DNA from: Shewanella sp. NFH-SH190041
GTDB taxonomy: Bacteria > Pseudomonadota > Gammaproteobacteria > Enterobacterales > Shewanellaceae
NCBI RefSeq assembly: GCF_024363255.1
Contig: NZ_AP026070.1
Location: forward strand, 1,054,001-1,118,000
Direction: 5' to 3'
DNA: 64,000 bases
The notes under the pieces are model-generated. The model did not search any database. It saw only the letters and a program-made list of their open reading frames with translations, and had not been told where the DNA came from. Below are positions 45,319 through 55,374 of the stretch, one piece after another. Position 1 is the stretch's first letter. Each line of letters starts with the position of its first letter. The position numbers were made by a program, and so were the translations under genes.

Positions 45319-46254
45319 ATGAAAGTTGCTGTTCTAGGTGCTGCTGGTGGTATTGGTCAGGCGTTGGCATTGTTGTTGAAAGCCCAATTGCCTGCTGGCT
45401 CACAGTTATCGCTCTATGATATCGCGCCCGTGACTCCAGGAGTGGCGGTGGATTTGAGCCATATTCCGACTAACGTTGAGGTGAAAGGATTTGCCGGGGA
45501 AGACCCAAGCTCTGCTTTGGATGGGGCTGATATTGTGCTGATTTCAGCCGGTGTCGCCAGAAAGCCGGGGATGGATCGTAGTGATCTGTTCAATATTAAT
45601 GCTGGGATTGTTCGTAACTTGATTGAAAAAGTTGCCAAAGTTTGCCCTAAGGCACTGATTGGTGTTATCACTAACCCGGTGAATACAACCGTTGCGATTG
45701 CAGCTGAAGTGTTGAAGCAGGCTGGTGTTTACGATCCTAAGCGTTTATTTGGTGTCACGACTCTGGATGTTATCCGCTCAGAAACCTTTATTGCGCAGGC
45801 CAAAGGGTTGAAAGTAGAGGATGTACAGGTCAATGTGATCGGCGGTCACAGTGGCGTGACAATTTTGCCACTGCTGTCTCAGGTTAACGGCGTGACTTTC
45901 ACTGATGATGAAATTGCGGCGTTGACTCACAGGATCCAAAATGCGGGCACAGAAGTGGTTGAAGCAAAAGCCGGTGGTGGGTCAGCTACCTTGTCTATGG
46001 GGCAGGCGGCATTCCGATTCTGTATGTCTTTAGTTCGTGGCTTGCAGGGGCAGACTAATGTGGTTGAATGCGCCTATGTCGATGGTGGCAGTGAGCATGC
46101 TCAATTCTTTGCTCAACCTGTGTTGCTGGGGCGAAATGGGGTTGAAAAAGTGCTGCCCTATAGGGCATTGAGTGAGTTTGAAACCCAGGCCAGAGATAGC
46201 ATGTTAGATACCTTAACAGGAGATATCCAATTAGGCACTGACTTCATGAAATAG
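45319..46254 (+). CDS. mdh: malate dehydrogenase Mdh
   Basis: A 311-residue NAD-dependent enzyme interconverting malate and oxaloacetate. [20 protein letters not shown] holds the Rossmann Gly motif; [13 protein letters not shown] the mobile substrate loop Arg; the catalytic Asp/His pair is in the [10 protein letters not shown] (Asp) and IGGHSGVTI (His) blocks. Length and order match the E. coli-type enzyme. Divergent from argR. A terminator follows. Confidence 0.96.
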   Translation: MKVAVLGAAGGIGQALALLLKAQLPAGSQLSLYDIAPVTPGVAVDLSHIPTNVEVKGFAGEDPSSALDGADIVLISAGVARKPGMDRSDLFNINAGIVRNLIEKVAKVCPKALIGVITNPVNTTVAIAAEVLKQAGVYDPKRLFGVTTLDVIRSETFIAQAKGLKVEDVQVNVIGGHSGVTILPLLSQVNGVTFTDDEIAALTHRIQNAGTEVVEAKAGGGSATLSMGQAAFRFCMSLVRGLQGQTNVVECAYVDGGSEHAQFFAQPVLLGRNGVEKVLPYRALSEFETQARDSMLDTLTGDIQLGTDFMK

Positions 46255-46326
46255 TGTCAAGTACAGTGACGATTTCAGCCTATTGTTAAGAACATAAAGG
46301 CTGATGTAAGGGGCACAAGGTTAAGG

Positions 46327-46359
46327 AAAAGCGAAGATGCTTGTCATATTCGCTTTTTT
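46327..46359 (+). terminator. mdh terminator
   Basis: AAAAGCGAA (46327-46335) pairs with TTCGCTTTT (46349-46357), followed by more T. Confidence 0.85.
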
Positions 46360-46377
46360 CTTGTCTGGGATTGAAGG

Positions 46378-47163
46378 TTACCAAGGTATCGATTCTCCCT
46401 GCCAGTCTAAAAAAGGGAGAGGAGCGTCAGTTAAGGGACTATGGTGCAGGGGGGCGAGGAATTGACAAAGATGTTGAGCCGTTTGCGCAGTTGTGCGTAA
46501 TTGCTGCGAGACAATATTGTGCTGAAACGGTTTAGATAATTTGGTATCTACCGTGCCAGGATGGTAGGCCAGCATTCTGAGCCCAGGCCAGTGATGAGCG
46601 TATTCGATGGCGGCCGTTTTTATTAGCATATTTAAAGCCGCTTTACTGGCTCGATAGCTATACCAACCACCTAGGTGGTTATCAGTAATACTACCAACTC
46701 TGGCGGTTAAAATGGCAATAGCAGCACGTGGGGTAAGAAGCCATGGCAGCTGTTGCAGGCACAGCGCCGGTATCACGCTATTGGCATAAAAAAGCTTGTT
46801 CAGATTGTCGGCGGATAAGTGCTCCAATCGTTTTTCTGCCATTGTATCTTGGCCTTGGAGTATGCCAGTACAGATGATGGCGCGATCAAATAAGCCATGT
46901 GTTTGGCATTGCTGCAAAGCAGTCGCAAGTTCAGAGGCTTGCCAGTTACATTTGATACTGTGTATTCGACGATTAAGGGCGAGCGGTTGGGGCAAAGGTG
47001 TGTGACTTAGGGTGGTAATGTTGATATTGGGATATTGCAGATATTGTTGGCAAAGTGCCTGACCAATTCCCCCGGCTGCACCGATAATCAACACTTGGTT
47101 TAGCTTTGTATTAGGCGATGCTAAGTGGTTGTCTGTAGAGTGGTTATATGTCACATTTGCCAT
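46378..47163 (-). CDS. short-chain dehydrogenase/reductase
   Basis: A 261-residue SDR. The cofactor motif GAAGGIGQ (near residue 28) and the active-site YSYRASK with a preceding Ser-region (LTARVGSITDNHLGG) are present. LRMLAYHPGTVDTKLSKPF follows, as in the C-factor/CsgA-like SDRs, which carry HPGWVxT. The substrate is unknown. It has a ribosome site AGGGAA and is divergent from folX, convergent with mdh. Confidence 0.85.
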   Translation of the reverse strand: MANVTYNHSTDNHLASPNTKLNQVLIIGAAGGIGQALCQQYLQYPNINITTLSHTPLPQPLALNRRIHSIKCNWQASELATALQQCQTHGLFDRAIICTGILQGQDTMAEKRLEHLSADNLNKLFYANSVIPALCLQQLPWLLTPRAAIAILTARVGSITDNHLGGWYSYRASKAALNMLIKTAAIEYAHHWPGLRMLAYHPGTVDTKLSKPFQHNIVSQQLRTTAQTAQHLCQFLAPLHHSPLTDAPLPFLDWQGESIPW

Positions 47164-47293
47164 GAGTATTCCCTGAGCCTTGTTGCTTTAATAGCAATAC
47201 GTGAGCAGACGGTCACAGGGATCGGTTTGAAAGCTGTGCAGATTGACTGGCATTACAGGGATAAGTATTCATCAGCGTTACAGGGGAGCAAAT

Positions 47294-47680
47294 ATGCTAT
47301 TTAGTCAAGCCATTATTAATGTTACGAATCTACGGCTGAGAACATATATTGGTTTTAATCCGGAGGAGCAGCGTAAGCAGCAGGATGTGGTCATTAATAT
47401 GGAAATACATTATCCGGCGGTCAAATCGTTTGCTTCTGATGATGTGGCGGATGCGTTGAATTACAAAGTCATTACCAAAAAAGTGATTCAGCATGTTGAA
47501 GAAGGCCGCTTTCAGTTACTGGAACGTTTAGTCGCTGATGTACTGAATATTTGCATGGAGCATCCCAGTGTGACTCTGGCGCGGGTAACCATAGATAAGC
47601 CTCATGCCCTCAGGTTTGCTGACTCAGTCTCCCTGACTTTAGAAAGCCGACGTGAATGCAATACTAACGACAAGGAATAA
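47294..47680 (+). CDS. folX: dihydroneopterin triphosphate 2'-epimerase FolX
   Basis: A 128-residue protein of the FolB/FolX fold. [20 protein letters not shown], with NPEE in place of the FolB pattern, and [29 protein letters not shown] and [20 protein letters not shown] sequence identify FolX. It epimerises dihydroneopterin triphosphate to the monapterin form. ATG at 47294 after GGGGAG. It heads a folX-folM pair, with 108 bp between the two. Confidence 0.88.
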   Translation: MLFSQAIINVTNLRLRTYIGFNPEEQRKQQDVVINMEIHYPAVKSFASDDVADALNYKVITKKVIQHVEEGRFQLLERLVADVLNICMEHPSVTLARVTIDKPHALRFADSVSLTLESRRECNTNDKE

Positions 47681-47788
47681 CGCAATCGCGTATTAATAAC
47701 ATGGGTTCAAAGCAAAAGTTGAATATTGATTAGTTGGGGACTCAGGGGCATTGACATGAATCGCCTGGCTAATTTCAAGGATGAATAA

Positions 47789-48583
47789 ATGACAGCGGAT
47801 AATCAGTTAACTCACCCAGTATTGATTACTGGGGTTGGGCGCAGAGCCGGTTTTTTCCTTGCTCGTACCATGCTAGAGACCGGGCAAGCTGTTATCGGTA
47901 CTTATCGTTCCCAACGGGCTGAAATAGAGCAGTTGCTAGCGATGGGGGCACATCTTTATCCAGTGGATTTTTGTTGTCAGTCGCAAGTTGAACAATTTAT
48001 TGCGGTAATACAACGAGATGTCCCCGTGCTCAGGGCTATTATCCATAATGCATCACAGTGGTTACCTGATGATGTTGCTCTTTCTCACCACGAAATTATG
48101 CAGCAGATGATGCAAATCCATGTCAATGTGCCCTATCAAATTAATATGGCGTTAGCGGAAAAATTGATGGCCAGAGCAGATTTCTTTACTCATTCAGCGC
48201 CAAATAGTGTTACCTATCGTGGTGAAGTCCCTGATTCTGCAGCAATTGGTTGCGCTGATATTATTCATATCAGTGATTTTATTGTCAGCAAAGGCAGTCA
48301 AAAACATATTGCTTACGCTGCCAGTAAAGCTGCGCTGGATAATTTGACCTTGTCTTTTGCCGCGCAGTTGGCACCCAGTGTGAAAGTGAACAGTATTGCG
48401 CCGGCGTTATTGCGTTTTAATGATGGTGATACAGAAGCTTATCGACAAAAAGCTCTGCAAAAGGCGCTATTACCTAAAGAAGGATCGTTTGACGAGTTAT
48501 TCGCCATGGTGCAGTTGCTAATGGAGAGCCGTTATATCACCGGCCGGGTGATGCCGCTGGATGGCGGACGACATCTTAAATAA
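47789..48583 (+). CDS. folM: dihydromonapterin reductase FolM
   Basis: A 264-residue SDR that reduces dihydromonapterin to tetrahydromonapterin. It has TGVGRRAGFFLARTML at the N-terminus with the pteridine-reductase GxGRRxG pattern, and IHNASQWLPDD, MQIHVNVPYQIN, YAASKAALDNLTLSFA and PLDGGRHLK like E. coli FolM. A polar insert of about twenty residues lies before HISDF. AAGGATGAATAA precedes the ATG. Paired with folX, it completes the tetrahydromonapterin pathway. Confidence 0.9.
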   Translation: MTADNQLTHPVLITGVGRRAGFFLARTMLETGQAVIGTYRSQRAEIEQLLAMGAHLYPVDFCCQSQVEQFIAVIQRDVPVLRAIIHNASQWLPDDVALSHHEIMQQMMQIHVNVPYQINMALAEKLMARADFFTHSAPNSVTYRGEVPDSAAIGCADIIHISDFIVSKGSQKHIAYAASKAALDNLTLSFAAQLAPSVKVNSIAPALLRFNDGDTEAYRQKALQKALLPKEGSFDELFAMVQLLMESRYITGRVMPLDGGRHLK

Positions 48584-48750
48584 CTACAGCGAAAGTTTGA
48601 TTGCCGGTTGAAAATATCTTAATTCCCCTGTGCACTGAAAAATCCCTGCTATCCTAGATTTACAGGATAAAGACAGCGTCAGCAGTTACATGCGGCGTGT
48701 TGTAGCTGGCAGGGAGTTCACCTGTTGGCAAATCAAAACAGGGTCAGTGC

Positions 48751-50049
48751 ATGTTTAATTTCAATTCCAAACATCAACAGTCAGTCGATGAAAGCCTACT
48801 GCAGAGTGAGTCAATCATTCATTCCATTAAAGAGAGTGTGGCGACAATTGAATTTATGCCTGATGGCACTATTTTGGACGCCAACAGTCTGTTTCTTGGC
48901 GCTGTAGGCTATTCGCTGGAGGAGGTAAAAGGTAAACATCATAGAATGTTTTGCCCTCCTGAAGTCATTAACAGTGCGCAGTATCGCACGTTCTGGAGCG
49001 AACTGGCCCAGGGAAAAGCTTTTTCCGGGGTATTTTTGCGCAAAAATAAAGCTGGGGATGAAATGTGGCTACAAGCGACCTATTTCCCCATCAAAGTGAA
49101 AGGTGTTGTTACTAAGGTAATGAAAATTGCTGCAGATATTACCGAGCAGAAACACCACTCTGACAGTCAGGCAGCCATTTTTACCGCGTTAGATAGATCC
49201 CAAGCCATTATCGAATTTACCCCAGAGGGCATCATTCTCAATGCCAATGTTAATTTTCTTAATACCGTGGGCTACACCAAAGAGCAGATTGTAGGTAAAC
49301 ACCATAAAATATTTTGCGATGAGCAGTTTTATATTGATAACCCTACTTTTTGGGCGGAGCTTGCCAGTGGACAACCTAAAAGTGGGATGTTTCAGCGTCG
49401 CGGAGCCACAGGTCAAATCATTTGGCTGGAGGCAACCTATAATCCCATTCAGAGTGAGTCTGGCAAGATAGTTAAAGTGATTAAGTTTGCCTCTGATATT
49501 ACTGACCGAGTGATGCAGGATATTGCTGTGCGTGAGGCGGCGGATGTGGCTTACTCCACTTCGGAGGAAACTGCAAAAATTGCGATGCAGGGAGCAGGCC
49601 TACTGCACTCCAGTGTGGAAACATCCAATATTATTGCTGAACAGGTGAATAAAACAACAGAATCTATTAATTTGCTTAACGAACAGTCAAAAAGTATTGA
49701 GGCAATTGTGTCAACGATCAGTTCAATTGCAGAGCAGACTAATTTATTGGCATTGAATGCTGCAATTGAAGCCGCCAGAGCCGGAGATCAAGGCCGCGGG
49801 TTCGCCGTAGTAGCAGATGAAGTTCGTCAATTGGCTGCCAGAACCAGCCAATCTACCGATGAAATTGCCACTGTTGTGGCAGAAAACCGCAATCTTACCA
49901 CTGGTGCCACGGCGATGATGAACGAAGTCGCTCAAACCGCTGAAAACGGTAAACAGCAAATTGCCGAGGTGACCACTGTGATGGATGAGATCCGTAAAGG
50001 GGCTGAAAATGTGTCATCCACAGTATCTGGATTATCATCAACTGGTTGA
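48751..50049 (+). CDS. soluble two-PAS methyl-accepting chemotaxis protein (BdlA-like)
   Basis: A 432-residue chemoreceptor without membrane helices. Two PAS domains (about residues 25-130 and 145-260) share the [13 protein letters not shown] and [13 protein letters not shown] motif, which suggests duplication. A signalling domain holds the CheA/CheW hairpin [23 protein letters not shown] and is followed by [19 protein letters not shown]. Domain order and length resemble BdlA, the biofilm dispersion sensor of Pseudomonas. It ends soon after the hairpin (SGLSSTG). Ligand unknown; PAS domains could hold haem or flavin. Confidence 0.9.
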   Translation: MFNFNSKHQQSVDESLLQSESIIHSIKESVATIEFMPDGTILDANSLFLGAVGYSLEEVKGKHHRMFCPPEVINSAQYRTFWSELAQGKAFSGVFLRKNKAGDEMWLQATYFPIKVKGVVTKVMKIAADITEQKHHSDSQAAIFTALDRSQAIIEFTPEGIILNANVNFLNTVGYTKEQIVGKHHKIFCDEQFYIDNPTFWAELASGQPKSGMFQRRGATGQIIWLEATYNPIQSESGKIVKVIKFASDITDRVMQDIAVREAADVAYSTSEETAKIAMQGAGLLHSSVETSNIIAEQVNKTTESINLLNEQSKSIEAIVSTISSIAEQTNLLALNAAIEAARAGDQGRGFAVVADEVRQLAARTSQSTDEIATVVAENRNLTTGATAMMNEVAQTAENGKQQIAEVTTVMDEIRKGAENVSSTVSGLSSTG

Positions 50050-50384
50050 CATAACTGATTGCAACTGAATGTGAACTATCACAACAAGACACGATTAGTC
50101 GCTAAATAGGCTCTTGATAAAATTTCGTTAACTAAGAGATATGCCCTTTGGCCCGCCGCGCCTTTATCCGAGCCGGCGGGTCTTTTATTTTTTACGTTAT
50201 GCTTTGCAATCAGTGGCTTGGGGTTGCCTGGGGTTGCTTGGTTGTGAGATTCATGTTCATGAGGACTTTGGTTTAGGAATCCATCTTAGAAGCGATTACT
50301 GCTTTGGCATTTTCTGTTACCCGATCACCGCAAAATGGTACAATTCACGGTTTGGTTCAGTACCGATAACCTTTGAGCGTGATT
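50050..50384. other. intergenic region between chemoreceptor and rlhA
   Basis: About 335 bp with a terminator at 50152-50193 and otherwise no gene supported. Open frames here lack ribosome sites and family resemblance. The rlhA promoter should lie after 50200. Confidence 0.6.
50152..50193 (+). terminator. chemoreceptor-side intrinsic terminator
   Basis: CCCGCCG (50152-50158) pairs with CGGCGGG (50174-50180), followed by TCTTTTATTTTTT. Confidence 0.7.
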
Positions 50385-52280
50385 ATGTCCGGGGCTTTTG
50401 TGTCTACTTCAGAAAATCTTTCCCATCTTTCCAATCGGTTGGAGCTGTTGGCTCCGGCTAAAAATGCAGATTTCGGTATCGAAGCCATTAAGCACGGTGC
50501 TGATGCGGTCTACATTGGGGGGCCAGCATTCGGCGCTCGAGCTGCCGCTGGTAACAGTATTGAAGATATTGCTCGGCTGTGTTGTTTTGCCCATCAATAT
50601 CATGCTCAAGTGTTTGTGGCTCTGAATACCATTTTATCTGATGCGGAGTTAGCAGAAGCTGAAGCGCTGATATGGCAGATTTATCAAGCTGGTGCTGATG
50701 CCCTGATTGTTCAGGATATGGGAATTTTGTCCCTTAATCTCCCCCCCATTGCTCTGCATGCCAGTACTCAGATGGATAACCGAGATGCGGAGAAAGTGGC
50801 CTTTTTACAGCAGGTTGGTTTTACCCAGGTGGTATTGGCGCGGGAATTGTCTTTAGAGCAGATCCAACAAATCGCGCAACAAACTAATGTGCAGATTGAA
50901 TTTTTTATTCATGGCGCATTATGTGTTAGCTACAGTGGTCAGTGTTATATCAGTCATGCCTTTACCCGCCGCAGTGCCAACCGGGGAGAATGCTCCCAGA
51001 TGTGTCGCTTGCCTTGTAATTTAAAAACCCGCCATGGGGAGTCAGTAGCAGAAAATGCACATCTGTTGTCTTTGAAAGACAATAATCAGACTGAGAACCT
51101 GGAAGCATTAATTGATGCGGGAGTGCGCTCATTTAAGATTGAAGGTCGACTCAAAGATCTGAGCTATGTCAAAAATGTTACGGCCCATTATCGCCGGGAG
51201 TTGGATGCCATTATTGCTCGTCGACCAGAGCTTTATGCGTCATCCCATGGGCGGGTTGAAACCGGCTTTAGTGCTGATCCGGATAAAAGTTTTAACCGAG
51301 GTAAAACAGATTATTTTGTGCAGACCCGTCACCGAGATGTGGGAAATTTCAGTACACCGAAATATCTGGGGCAATCTGTTGGCCGGGTAATGAGTGTAGG
51401 GCGAGATTTTATCGATGTTCAATCTGATGCTGTGTTTGCCAATGGTGATGGGTTATGTTATTTCGCCCCTAGCCGGGCAATACAGCTGCAAAGTGATGAT
51501 ATGTTGCGTGGTATGCGCATTAACCGCGCTGATGGTTTGCGACTGTATCCGGCACAGATGCCCAAGGATCTACAACTGGGCTGTGAATTGTTCCGTAACC
51601 ATGATAAGGCATTTGAAGATTTATTGGGGCGGGAGTCGGCTAAGCGGCGGTTAGCGGTGACTATGCATCTTTCCGACACTGATGATGGTGTGTGTTTGAC
51701 CGTTAAGGATACATTTGGCTTTAGTGCTCAAGCGCAAATTAGCTGTGATAAAACGCCAGCTAATGATAGGCAGAAAACTGAAGCAAGCATACGTAAACAG
51801 TTGGCAAAACTCGGCAGTACTGATTTTGTTGCAACAGATATTGAGATTGCGACGGTGCAGCTATGGTTTATTCCTGCTGGGGCATTAAATGGGTTACGTC
51901 GTGAGGCGATTGATGCGCTTAATGCAGCTCGATTGGTAGGTTATCAGCGTCCTGCGCCGGGTCAATATCATGCTGATGCTCGTTATCCGGCTAAGCATCT
52001 TAGCTATCTAGGCAATGTTGCGAATCAGGCCGCGAAAGCATTTTATCTGCGTCATGGTGTGATGCAGGTAGAAGAGGCATTCGAACTTAATCGGGTTAAG
52101 GAAGATGTGCCATTGATGACGACAAAACACTGTTTACGCTACAGCTTTAATTTGTGCCCGAAACAACGTCCTGAATTAAAAGCTGAGCCTATGGTACTGG
52201 AAATGGGAGGGGATACTCTCAAACTGGTATTTGATTGCCATACATGTGAAATGATGGTGGTTGGACATAGCAAGCAGTAA
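50385..52280 (+). CDS. rlhA: 23S rRNA 5-hydroxycytidine synthase RlhA (U32 family)
   Basis: A 631-residue member of peptidase family U32 that hydroxylates a cytidine of 23S rRNA using prephenate-derived chemistry. LELLAPAKNADFGIEAIKHGADAVYIGGP-type opening, IEFFIHGALCVSYSGQCYIS with paired Cys, RGECSQMCRLPC, LSLKDNNQTENL and late CLRYSFNLCPK plus FDCHTCEM give the iron-sulfur Cys set. Length agrees with E. coli RlhA (YdcP), not with shorter TrhP/UbiU. ATG at 50385 chosen; ORF extends upstream with non-ATG starts. Confidence 0.9.
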   Translation: MSGAFVSTSENLSHLSNRLELLAPAKNADFGIEAIKHGADAVYIGGPAFGARAAAGNSIEDIARLCCFAHQYHAQVFVALNTILSDAELAEAEALIWQIYQAGADALIVQDMGILSLNLPPIALHASTQMDNRDAEKVAFLQQVGFTQVVLARELSLEQIQQIAQQTNVQIEFFIHGALCVSYSGQCYISHAFTRRSANRGECSQMCRLPCNLKTRHGESVAENAHLLSLKDNNQTENLEALIDAGVRSFKIEGRLKDLSYVKNVTAHYRRELDAIIARRPELYASSHGRVETGFSADPDKSFNRGKTDYFVQTRHRDVGNFSTPKYLGQSVGRVMSVGRDFIDVQSDAVFANGDGLCYFAPSRAIQLQSDDMLRGMRINRADGLRLYPAQMPKDLQLGCELFRNHDKAFEDLLGRESAKRRLAVTMHLSDTDDGVCLTVKDTFGFSAQAQISCDKTPANDRQKTEASIRKQLAKLGSTDFVATDIEIATVQLWFIPAGALNGLRREAIDALNAARLVGYQRPAPGQYHADARYPAKHLSYLGNVANQAAKAFYLRHGVMQVEEAFELNRVKEDVPLMTTKHCLRYSFNLCPKQRPELKAEPMVLEMGGDTLKLVFDCHTCEMMVVGHSKQ

Positions 52281-52489
52281 GCCTTATTCACTCACTGAGC
52301 TAAATTGACGGTTTAACCTGTGATTATAGTGGCGCAGGTTAATCGTCTCGGGCAATCAATTTGCCCCTAAATAGCCGCGATTTTAATCGCGGTATTTTTT
52401 GCCGGATATGATCGACCAAAGCGTAGTTAGTGAGTTTATTGCGATACACTGTCTCTTCGTTATCGCTAAGCATATCGGCAGGAGAAGAT

Positions 52490-52864
52490 ATGGGATTATT
52501 GGATGCCCTGATGGGCAATGCTTCTGAAGTGGATTTAATTGAACTACAGCAGGAATTAGAGCCAATCCTAGCAAATGATGAAGAGTTAGCCTTAGCATAT
52601 AAACTCATCCGGGATATGTTTGTGTTTACTAACAAACGGCTTATTTTGATTGATAAACAGGGCGTGACTGGGAAAAAAGTCACCTATCAGTCGATTCCCT
52701 ATAAATCCATTACCTATTTTGAAGTGGAAACTGCCGGTCGGTTTGATTTAGATGCAGAGTTGAAACTGTATCTTTCCGGCCAGAGCCAACCGTTAGTAAA
52801 AGAATTAAAACGGGGCACAGATGTGGTGGGAATACAACGGACCATCGCAAATTTTGCGCTGTAG
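52490..52864 (+). CDS. bacterial PH-domain protein
   Basis: A 124-residue cytosolic protein of the bPH (YvbH-type, PF08000-like) family. MGLLDALMGNASEVDLIELQ opens it; YKLIRDMFVFTNKRLILIDKQG and YKSITYFEVETAGRFDLDAEL are the core strands. Its function is unknown. ATG at 52490 after GGAGAAG gives a normal length. It is a single gene, with a strong terminator downstream. Confidence 0.85.
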   Translation: MGLLDALMGNASEVDLIELQQELEPILANDEELALAYKLIRDMFVFTNKRLILIDKQGVTGKKVTYQSIPYKSITYFEVETAGRFDLDAELKLYLSGQSQPLVKELKRGTDVVGIQRTIANFAL

Positions 52865-52898
52865 TTTGCTTAGCTGTGTAACGCTAGTTTGGTCTTTA

Positions 52899-52940
52899 CC
52901 CACCCCTGCGGGTTATGCTCAGTGCTGCAGGGGTGGGTTT
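52899..52940. terminator. bidirectional terminator
   Basis: CCCACCCCTGC (52899-52909) pairs perfectly with GCAGGGGTGGG (52927-52937), then TTT. It separates convergent PH-domain and csdE genes. Confidence 0.78.
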
Positions 52941-52951
52941 GTGTTAGTCGG

Positions 52952-53386
52952 TTAATTGCCTGTCAGCATTTTGGCGGCCATTGCCGTTAAGCCACCGGTT
53001 CGAGAGGGGCTTAGCTGCCCGGCTAAGCCCAGTGCTGCAAAATATGTTTGGGTATCAAATCCGGCAATTTCCGCTTCTGTTTTGCCTTGCAATTGGGCTA
53101 GCAATAGACCCGCAAGCCCTTTAACGATACGGGCATCACTGTCTATCAGCCAGTAATGGTGGTTATCAATACAATGATGGTACAGCCAAGCTTGGCTTTC
53201 ACAGCCATTAACCTTAGCGTTGTCCTGTTTCCATTCATCCGCTAACTGGGGAATATGTTTGGCCAATAACATAATTTGGCGGTATTTCTCTTGCCAGTTA
53301 TTGGCTGTGATAATGGCTTGGTGGGCACTGTGTATTGGTGCCATGTCAAACATAAATAAAGCTGGTGGTGGCAATAAAGCAGTCAT
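52952..53386 (-). CDS. csdE: sulfur acceptor protein CsdE/SufE
   Basis: A 144-residue SufE-fold protein. The acceptor Cys lies in KVNGCESQAWL (about residue 62), and WQEKYRQIMLLAKHIPQL precedes it. It takes persulfide sulfur from the adjacent cysteine desulfurase for Fe-S or thio-cofactor synthesis. I use the ATG at 53386; the frame opens earlier only with TTG. It is 11 bp downstream of csdA. Pairing with a CsdA-like desulfurase favours CsdE over SufE of a suf operon. Confidence 0.88.
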   Translation of the reverse strand: MTALLPPPALFMFDMAPIHSAHQAIITANNWQEKYRQIMLLAKHIPQLADEWKQDNAKVNGCESQAWLYHHCIDNHHYWLIDSDARIVKGLAGLLLAQLQGKTEAEIAGFDTQTYFAALGLAGQLSPSRTGGLTAMAAKMLTGN

Positions 53387-53397
53387 GGTATGTGGTA

Positions 53398-54609
53398 TCA
53401 ACTGAGTAAATCAATGACCCCTTTCAGGGCAGTAATAAAGGTATCAATATCTTGGCGTCGAGTATAAATCCCCACCGACGCGCGGCAACAACCTGTGATA
53501 TTCAAGCTGTTCATCAGCGGTTGGGCGCAATGGTGCCCACAACGTATCGCGATGCCCTGTTGGTCCAGCAATATGCCAACATCTTGATGATGCTCGCCCT
53601 TTAGATTAAACGCCACGGCGCCAGTATTATCGGGGTGGGCAGCATATAGGGTAATTTGTGGTACGCTTTGCAGCTGTTGTTGCAGATAGTTAAAAACCTC
53701 CTGTTCCTGCAACTTGGCCGTGGCGGGCAGGGCCATGATAAAGTCGATTGCCGCGCCGAGCCCGATAACTTCGGCAATCGGCGGTGTACCGGCTTCAAGC
53801 CGATTGGGTAACGCGCCATAAGTGGAGCCACTGAAGCTAACTGTTTCAATCATTTCGCCGCCTGTCATCAGGGGCTGTAATTTATCCAAATAAGCGTAAT
53901 GTCCCCAAAGCACCCCAACACCGGTCGGGCCATACATTTTATGACCAGAAAAGGCATAAAAATCACAACCTAGCGCCTGTACATCCACTGAGAGATGGGC
54001 AATAGCCTGTGCGCCGTCCACCGCAAGCAACGCGTTATGTTGATGGACTAACGCTGCCAAGACGGCAATATCATTAACTGTACCGAGCACGTTGGATACA
54101 TGACTGATAGCAACCAATTTTACCGGGTGGTTGACCAGTAGATGTGTAAGCTCTGTGTAATCTAATCTGCCTTGGGGTGTCAATCCAATCGGCATTACCT
54201 TTGCGCCAGTGCGTTTGGCCAGTTCCTGCCAAGGGACAATATTAGCGTGGTGGGCTGCGCTATCGACCAAAATCACATCGTTATTAGCCAGCATGCCACT
54301 TAGCCCCTGGGCAAGCAGATTTAGGCTATGCGTGGTACCTGAGGTATAGATAATTTCTTCTGCGCGCGGTGCATTAATAAAGTTCGCGATCTTATGGCGC
54401 ACCGCTTCATAAGCAGTTGTTGCTCTGGCCGACAGTTGATGAGCTCCTCGGTGTACGTTGGCATTATTGCTACGGTAATAATGATCCATGGCCTGCAAAA
54501 CGGACTCTGGCTTCTGGCTGGTAGCTGCGGTATCCAGATAGCACAGCGGGTAGCCATTAAGGCTCTGTTGCAGGGTCGGGAAAAGGGAAGTTAGTGGGGC
54601 ATTTATCAC
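53398..54609 (-). CDS. csdA: cysteine desulfurase, CsdA/SufS class
   Basis: A 403-residue PLP-dependent group II desulfurase. PLP Lys in FYAFSGHKMYGPTG (about residue 223), the VDGAQAIAH Asp, and the catalytic Cys in AIRCGHHCAQPL (about 358) are present. HHANIVPWQ carries the PLP-stacking His. It begins with GTG at 54609, with no strong ribosome site. It forms an operon with csdE. Not in a full suf cluster, so CsdA is preferred. Confidence 0.87.
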   Translation of the reverse strand: MINAPLTSLFPTLQQSLNGYPLCYLDTAATSQKPESVLQAMDHYYRSNNANVHRGAHQLSARATTAYEAVRHKIANFINAPRAEEIIYTSGTTHSLNLLAQGLSGMLANNDVILVDSAAHHANIVPWQELAKRTGAKVMPIGLTPQGRLDYTELTHLLVNHPVKLVAISHVSNVLGTVNDIAVLAALVHQHNALLAVDGAQAIAHLSVDVQALGCDFYAFSGHKMYGPTGVGVLWGHYAYLDKLQPLMTGGEMIETVSFSGSTYGALPNRLEAGTPPIAEVIGLGAAIDFIMALPATAKLQEQEVFNYLQQQLQSVPQITLYAAHPDNTGAVAFNLKGEHHQDVGILLDQQGIAIRCGHHCAQPLMNSLNITGCCRASVGIYTRRQDIDTFITALKGVIDLLS

Positions 54610-54797
54610 TGTCGGCGGTACCGGTTAATATCAAAGCGCAGCGATCTTGTGGGATTTACGGACACATTGCAAGTCCAGTCCGGTTTGAGTGTCATGGTTG
54701 CCGTGGCCGCAGGAGATACTGGTCTCTCTTTACCATGGCAATATAACTATTTCTGCGCGGTGGGTAGCAGATGAGATTTGAGATATGTGCGAACAGA

Positions 54798-55340
54798 TTA
54801 TGGTGTTAGCGTCAATAACATTGGTAGTTCGCAGGCATCATGGCCTGTATGACCCAGGGGAGCGGGTAAATGTTGAAACCCTAATGATAAATAGAGTTTC
54901 AGCGCGCCTTTTAGGGGCGCGGTGGTTTCCAGATAACAGTAGCGGTATCCCCGCTGGCGGGCAAAAGTCAGGGCATGCTGAACGAGTAATTTCCCTATTG
55001 CTTTGCCGCGTAGCGTGGGCAAAAAATACATTTTCTGTAACTCACAGTAGCCTGACTTGGTATCAACCCCAGCTAAGGGCGCGATTCCCGCGCCACCCAG
55101 AATATGTCCATTGAGACAAATAACCCAGTAACAGGCATCAGGTGATGGGTAACAGGCATTGAGGTTATCTAAATTGGGGTCTGCCACACCATAGCCTTTG
55201 GCTGCACTGAGGCCAAATTCACTCGATACCGTGCGGATCACTTCCGCCATCGCCGCATTATCATTTGCTGTCAGGCACCGTAACAGATATCCCCCCGGCA
55301 ATATTATCGGTTTGACTGGATTGACTGGGTTAGCGTCCAT
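54798..55340 (-). CDS. GNAT-family acetyltransferase
   Basis: A 180-residue N-acetyltransferase. The acetyl-CoA binding region is in LQKMYFLPTLRGKAIGKLLVQHAL (RxxGxG variant RGKAIGK), followed by YRYCYLETTAPLKGALKLYLSLGF. Substrate unknown; small-molecule or protein N-acetylation is possible. GGAGAGACAA precedes the ATG. It lies 34 bp downstream of yjjX on the same strand, so the two may be co-transcribed. Confidence 0.85.
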   Translation of the reverse strand: MDANPVNPVKPIILPGGYLLRCLTANDNAAMAEVIRTVSSEFGLSAAKGYGVADPNLDNLNACYPSPDACYWVICLNGHILGGAGIAPLAGVDTKSGYCELQKMYFLPTLRGKAIGKLLVQHALTFARQRGYRYCYLETTAPLKGALKLYLSLGFQHLPAPLGHTGHDACELPMLLTLTP

Positions 55341-55374
55341 TTGTCTCTCCTGTTGGGGCTGTGTGGATGATGGG

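Noticed and set aside
50141..50461. 106-codon open frame upstream of rlhA
   Set aside because: Overlaps a terminator and the start of rlhA, with no recognisable protein features.
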